Assembly (NCBI GenBank): GCA_964493505.1
Contig: CAZBNP010000002.1
Span: 124,001 to 188,000, forward strand
Length of the DNA: 64,000 nucleotides
Reading direction: 5' to 3'
Source: Chryseosolibacter sp964493505
GTDB taxonomy: Bacteria > Bacteroidota > Bacteroidia > Cytophagales > Cyclobacteriaceae
In this document: one piece after another, positions 61,866-64,000 of the stretch
How the letters are laid out: each line of letters begins with the position of its first letter
Position numbering within the stretch: the first letter of the stretch is position 1
Position numbers and translations under genes: made by a program
Notes under the pieces: model-generated
Databases searched by the model: none
What the model saw: only the letters and a program-made list of their open reading frames with translations
What the model was told of the DNA's origin: nothing

Positions 61866-62540
61866 ATGGCAACCACGGGAACACCCCCTCTTTCAGGCGA
61901 TCGTATCAAATCATATACCGTAAGGAAAATCACCCGTCGCCTTGCCCTTACGGGGAAAGGAGACGATCCGGAATGGCAGCAAGCTTCTCTCCTGACGGAT
62001 TTCCACCTTCCGTGGGAAGCTGGAGATCCACACCCCACTGCCTTTCGGGCACTTCACGATGAGAACCGGGTTTATTGCCTTTTTACGATAACCGATCCTG
62101 ATGTTCATAATACTGTTCGTACCAACGACAAACAGGAAGTCGCCGAATCGTCACGGGCAGAGATATTCTTCAAGGCCGATGATGCCTTGAACCCTTACTA
62201 TTGTCTGGAGATCGACCCACTCGGACGGGTACTCGACTACCAGGCTTTCTTTCACCGCAACTTTAATTTTGCATGGTCGTGGCCGAAGGAGCAATTGGTG
62301 ATCACAACCTCTGCGAATACGGACGGGTACACGATCGAGATCGCCATCGGCAAAACTTCGCTGGAAGAACTGGGGCTGCTAAGAAACAAGATACTGCAAG
62401 CCGGACTCTACCGCGCCGATTGTACGCCCCGCGAAGAACAGGAGCCGGACTTTAAATGGATAAGCTGGGTTAACCCAAGTTCAGGAACACCTGATTTTCA
62501 TATCCCCTCATCATTCGGCCTGCTACATCTCGCCGACTGA
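61866..62540 (+). CDS. CBM9-like carbohydrate-binding protein
   Basis: A 224-residue family 9-like carbohydrate-binding protein, the last gene of the operon. Features include the early strand KSYTVRKITRRLALTGKGDD, FRALHDENRVYCLFTITD, YYCLEIDPLGRVLDYQA and DGYTIEIAIG. It has no clear signal peptide, unusual for the family and in contrast to its exported neighbours. ATG 61866 lies four bases after the upstream stop. Binding partner or enzymatic role unknown. Confidence 0.78.
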   Translation: MATTGTPPLSGDRIKSYTVRKITRRLALTGKGDDPEWQQASLLTDFHLPWEAGDPHPTAFRALHDENRVYCLFTITDPDVHNTVRTNDKQEVAESSRAEIFFKADDALNPYYCLEIDPLGRVLDYQAFFHRNFNFAWSWPKEQLVITTSANTDGYTIEIAIGKTSLEELGLLRNKILQAGLYRADCTPREEQEPDFKWISWVNPSSGTPDFHIPSSFGLLHLAD

Positions 62541-62554
62541 GCACCACACACCGG

Positions 62555-63292
62555 CTAGCCCGGGGGTAATTCAGTAACCGTAAGATTCCTGAAATAGATC
62601 TCCGCGCCTTCCGCTTCGAGACAGAGGTAGCCCTTTTTCTGGGTTGCGTTTCGCACACCATTGACGAATTTACCGTTTACCGAAAGTTTGATCACCCCGT
62701 CAACACACACCACATCGTATGTATTCCATTCACCCCTCCCCTTGCAGCGATTCTCAACCGACTTACTGCGCTTACCCCTCGGGTTGTCGGGCGTGGTCTC
62801 CACCCCGCCTACACCAAACAGCTCACCGTGTACATAGGCGACAGGCGGTTCAACACCGTCTTTGACATTGAGTTTCACCCAGTCGAGTTCGAGCATTTGC
62901 ACCTCCACACCGTCCGGCAACCGCGACTTCTCGTCGGGGCGCGCGGTGCTCCATACGAAGATGCCGGAATTACCTCCCGGCTCGACGTGCATCCACTCAA
63001 CATGCAGGATGAAATTCTCATATTGCTTTTCGCTGCGCATCACCCCGATCGGGTTACCGGAACAAACCAACTCGCCCTGGTCGTTCAACTTCCAGGTTTC
63101 GGGTGGCGTGTTCACCTCTATCCATTTAATAGGTACACCCTCCCGCTTTCCGGCGGTCATACTGTAACCGGTCTCTTTGCCAAACTCAACGATCGGTCGT
63201 TGCGCCTGTGCGGAAAATCCAAAGAGAAGACTCACGACCACCAGCAGGTGTACACGGTTCATGCTTCTCTTGAGGCGGCTCATCATATTCAT
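62555..63292 (-). CDS. DUF1080 protein (3-keto-disaccharide hydrolase family), second copy
   Basis: A 245-residue secreted DUF1080 jelly-roll protein. After the signal (ending SAQAQ) come WKLNDQGELVCSGNPIGVM, FILHVEWMHVEPGGNSGIFVW and GEWNTYDVVCVDGVIKLSVNG, hallmarks of the family. It starts at ATG 63292; an in-frame ATG at 63262 is also plausible for the signal. It converges on the CBM9-like gene and lies downstream of the Gfo/Idh/MocA gene on the same strand, an association typical of 3-keto-glycoside pathways. Confidence 0.9.
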   Translation of the reverse strand: MNMMSRLKRSMNRVHLLVVVSLLFGFSAQAQRPIVEFGKETGYSMTAGKREGVPIKWIEVNTPPETWKLNDQGELVCSGNPIGVMRSEKQYENFILHVEWMHVEPGGNSGIFVWSTARPDEKSRLPDGVEVQMLELDWVKLNVKDGVEPPVAYVHGELFGVGGVETTPDNPRGKRSKSVENRCKGRGEWNTYDVVCVDGVIKLSVNGKFVNGVRNATQKKGYLCLEAEGAEIYFRNLTVTELPPG

Positions 63293-63333
63293 GGAAATTT
63301 GCGGAAGAAGGTATTTACGTTATCCTACCATGT

Positions 63334-64000
63334 TCAGCCTAACACCTTGGTTACACCGGGAATCGCCACCGCCGGCCCGTCGTACTTCAGATCCCAGGAA
63401 TACTGGCTGTCATCCGGACCAAGTGACTGGCTGGAATTGATCGCATCGTCCCACGTGATGGTTTGTCCGCTGTACGCTACCATGCGACCGAGGATCGCCA
63501 CCATGGTGCTATTGGCCATCATGACCCCGTCATTCATCGGCTTGCCCTTGCGGATAGAAGCAAACAACTCATCGTGCTGAGTCTGATACGGGTTGTTGTC
63601 TTCGCCCGCATACGTCCAGGTTTCTTTGCCAGTGATACGAGCGCCGGCGAAGGCATTCACCAATGCTTCGCCTTCGCTTCCCGATATCTCGACGGTATTC
63701 CGGTTAGAACACCCCGGCTGTTGCCGGCTGAAGCTGAACCCCCTGACACCCTTTTCATATTCGTACTCAACCGCAAAGTGATCGTAGATGTTACCGAACT
63801 TCGGGTCAACTCTTACCTGGCGCCCACCGGTACCCGTTGCCCTTACCGGAGTTTTATCGCCCATGGCCCACGTCATCATATCCAGACTATGCACGATCAT
63901 TTCAACAAGATAATCGCCTGATAACCAATTATAATAATACCAGTTCCTCAACTTATACTCCATGTCTGTCCAACCCGGCTGCCGCTCCTTATACCACAGC
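63334..64000 (-). CDS. Gfo/Idh/MocA family oxidoreductase (partial, N-terminus off window)
   Basis: The C-terminal ~222 residues of a Gfo/Idh/MocA oxidoreductase. The frame runs unbroken from the right edge (WYKERQPGWTD, then NWLSGDYLVEMIVHSLDMM with the conserved His and Asp in the C-terminal domain). It ends SYSGQ-like, followed by GVTKVLG. An in-frame ATG at 63963 is only an internal Met. The Rossmann domain lies beyond the window. It is 41 nt upstream of the DUF1080 gene on the same strand, so the two probably form an operon acting on keto-sugars. Confidence 0.9.
   Translation of the reverse strand, partial: LWYKERQPGWTDMEYKLRNWYYYNWLSGDYLVEMIVHSLDMMTWAMGDKTPVRATGTGGRQVRVDPKFGNIYDHFAVEYEYEKGVRGFSFSRQQPGCSNRNTVEISGSEGEALVNAFAGARITGKETWTYAGEDNNPYQTQHDELFASIRKGKPMNDGVMMANSTMVAILGRMVAYSGQTITWDDAINSSQSLGPDDSQYSWDLKYDGPAVAIPGVTKVLG

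Overview
The window looks like a scaffold from a Bacteroidota bacterium, probably a Cytophagales-type soil or sediment organism. The grounds are a SusC/SusD pair, many short-leader promoters with the Bacteroidota -7 box TAnnTTTG, DUF1080, DUF4397, DUF4114 and DUF4838 proteins, and many lipoprotein and Tat signals. A run of ten N at 9432-9441 shows it is a scaffolded draft assembly. Both ends cut genes: pstS on the left and a Gfo/Idh/MocA oxidoreductase on the right.

Layout. 1-1950: divergent phosphate genes (pstS and a phosphate-selective porin) around an 11-nt-phased Pho-box-like array. 1988-9273: a YycJ-type hydrolase, then a sugar-oxidation block (exported Gfo/Idh/MocA oxidoreductase, giant haem dehydrogenase lipoprotein, GntP permease, exported sugar isomerase). 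9274-11912: assembly gap, degenerate heptamer repeat, sulfotransferase and flippase. 12033-18236: a minus-strand operon of GMC oxidoreductase, gluconate-2-dehydrogenase-subunit-3-like protein, DUF1549/DUF1553 cytochrome and DUF1501 protein. 18293-21790: ABC-F ATPase, DUF4114 lipoprotein, single-domain response regulator. 21791-22680: an unusual tRNA-Thr/GIY-YIG island with a palindrome lodged in copies of the tRNA T-loop. 22897-30225: GDPD, DUF2911, DUF1080, MsrA and a 1401-residue AAA/TPR/GAF histidine kinase. 30292-42603: a likely amino-sugar/peptidoglycan-glycan scavenging locus (NagZ-type GH3 fused to a serine hydrolase, DUF4397 lipoprotein, SusD, SusC, DigH-like GHL10, GlcNAc-kinase-like protein, NarL-type regulator). 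Its nagK-like gene and susC share a palindrome at identical distance from a TTTG box. 42685-47284: pncB-pncA-ktrB-ktrA. 47425-51717: SNF2 helicase and acetyl xylan esterase. 51718-52550: a long regulatory stretch with a heptamer minisatellite, palindromes, a small secreted-protein gene and a predicted three-way-junction RNA. 52551-64000: DUF4838 protein, MFS transporter, LacI regulator, then an operon of exported amidohydrolase, haem sugar dehydrogenase, exported SelA-like PLP enzyme and CBM9-like protein, followed by DUF1080 and a partial Gfo/Idh/MocA gene on the other strand.

Together the metabolic genes suggest oxidative processing of sugars in the periplasm. Flavin, NAD(P)-type and haem dehydrogenases pass electrons to c-type cytochromes, DUF1080 (3-keto-disaccharide hydrolase family) and isomerase proteins act on the products, and GntP and MFS permeases import them. 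The 3-keto-sugar reading is inference from families. Start codons were chosen from signal peptides, domain starts and promoter positions; several genes appear to use GTG or TTG. No IS element, rRNA or CRISPR array was seen.
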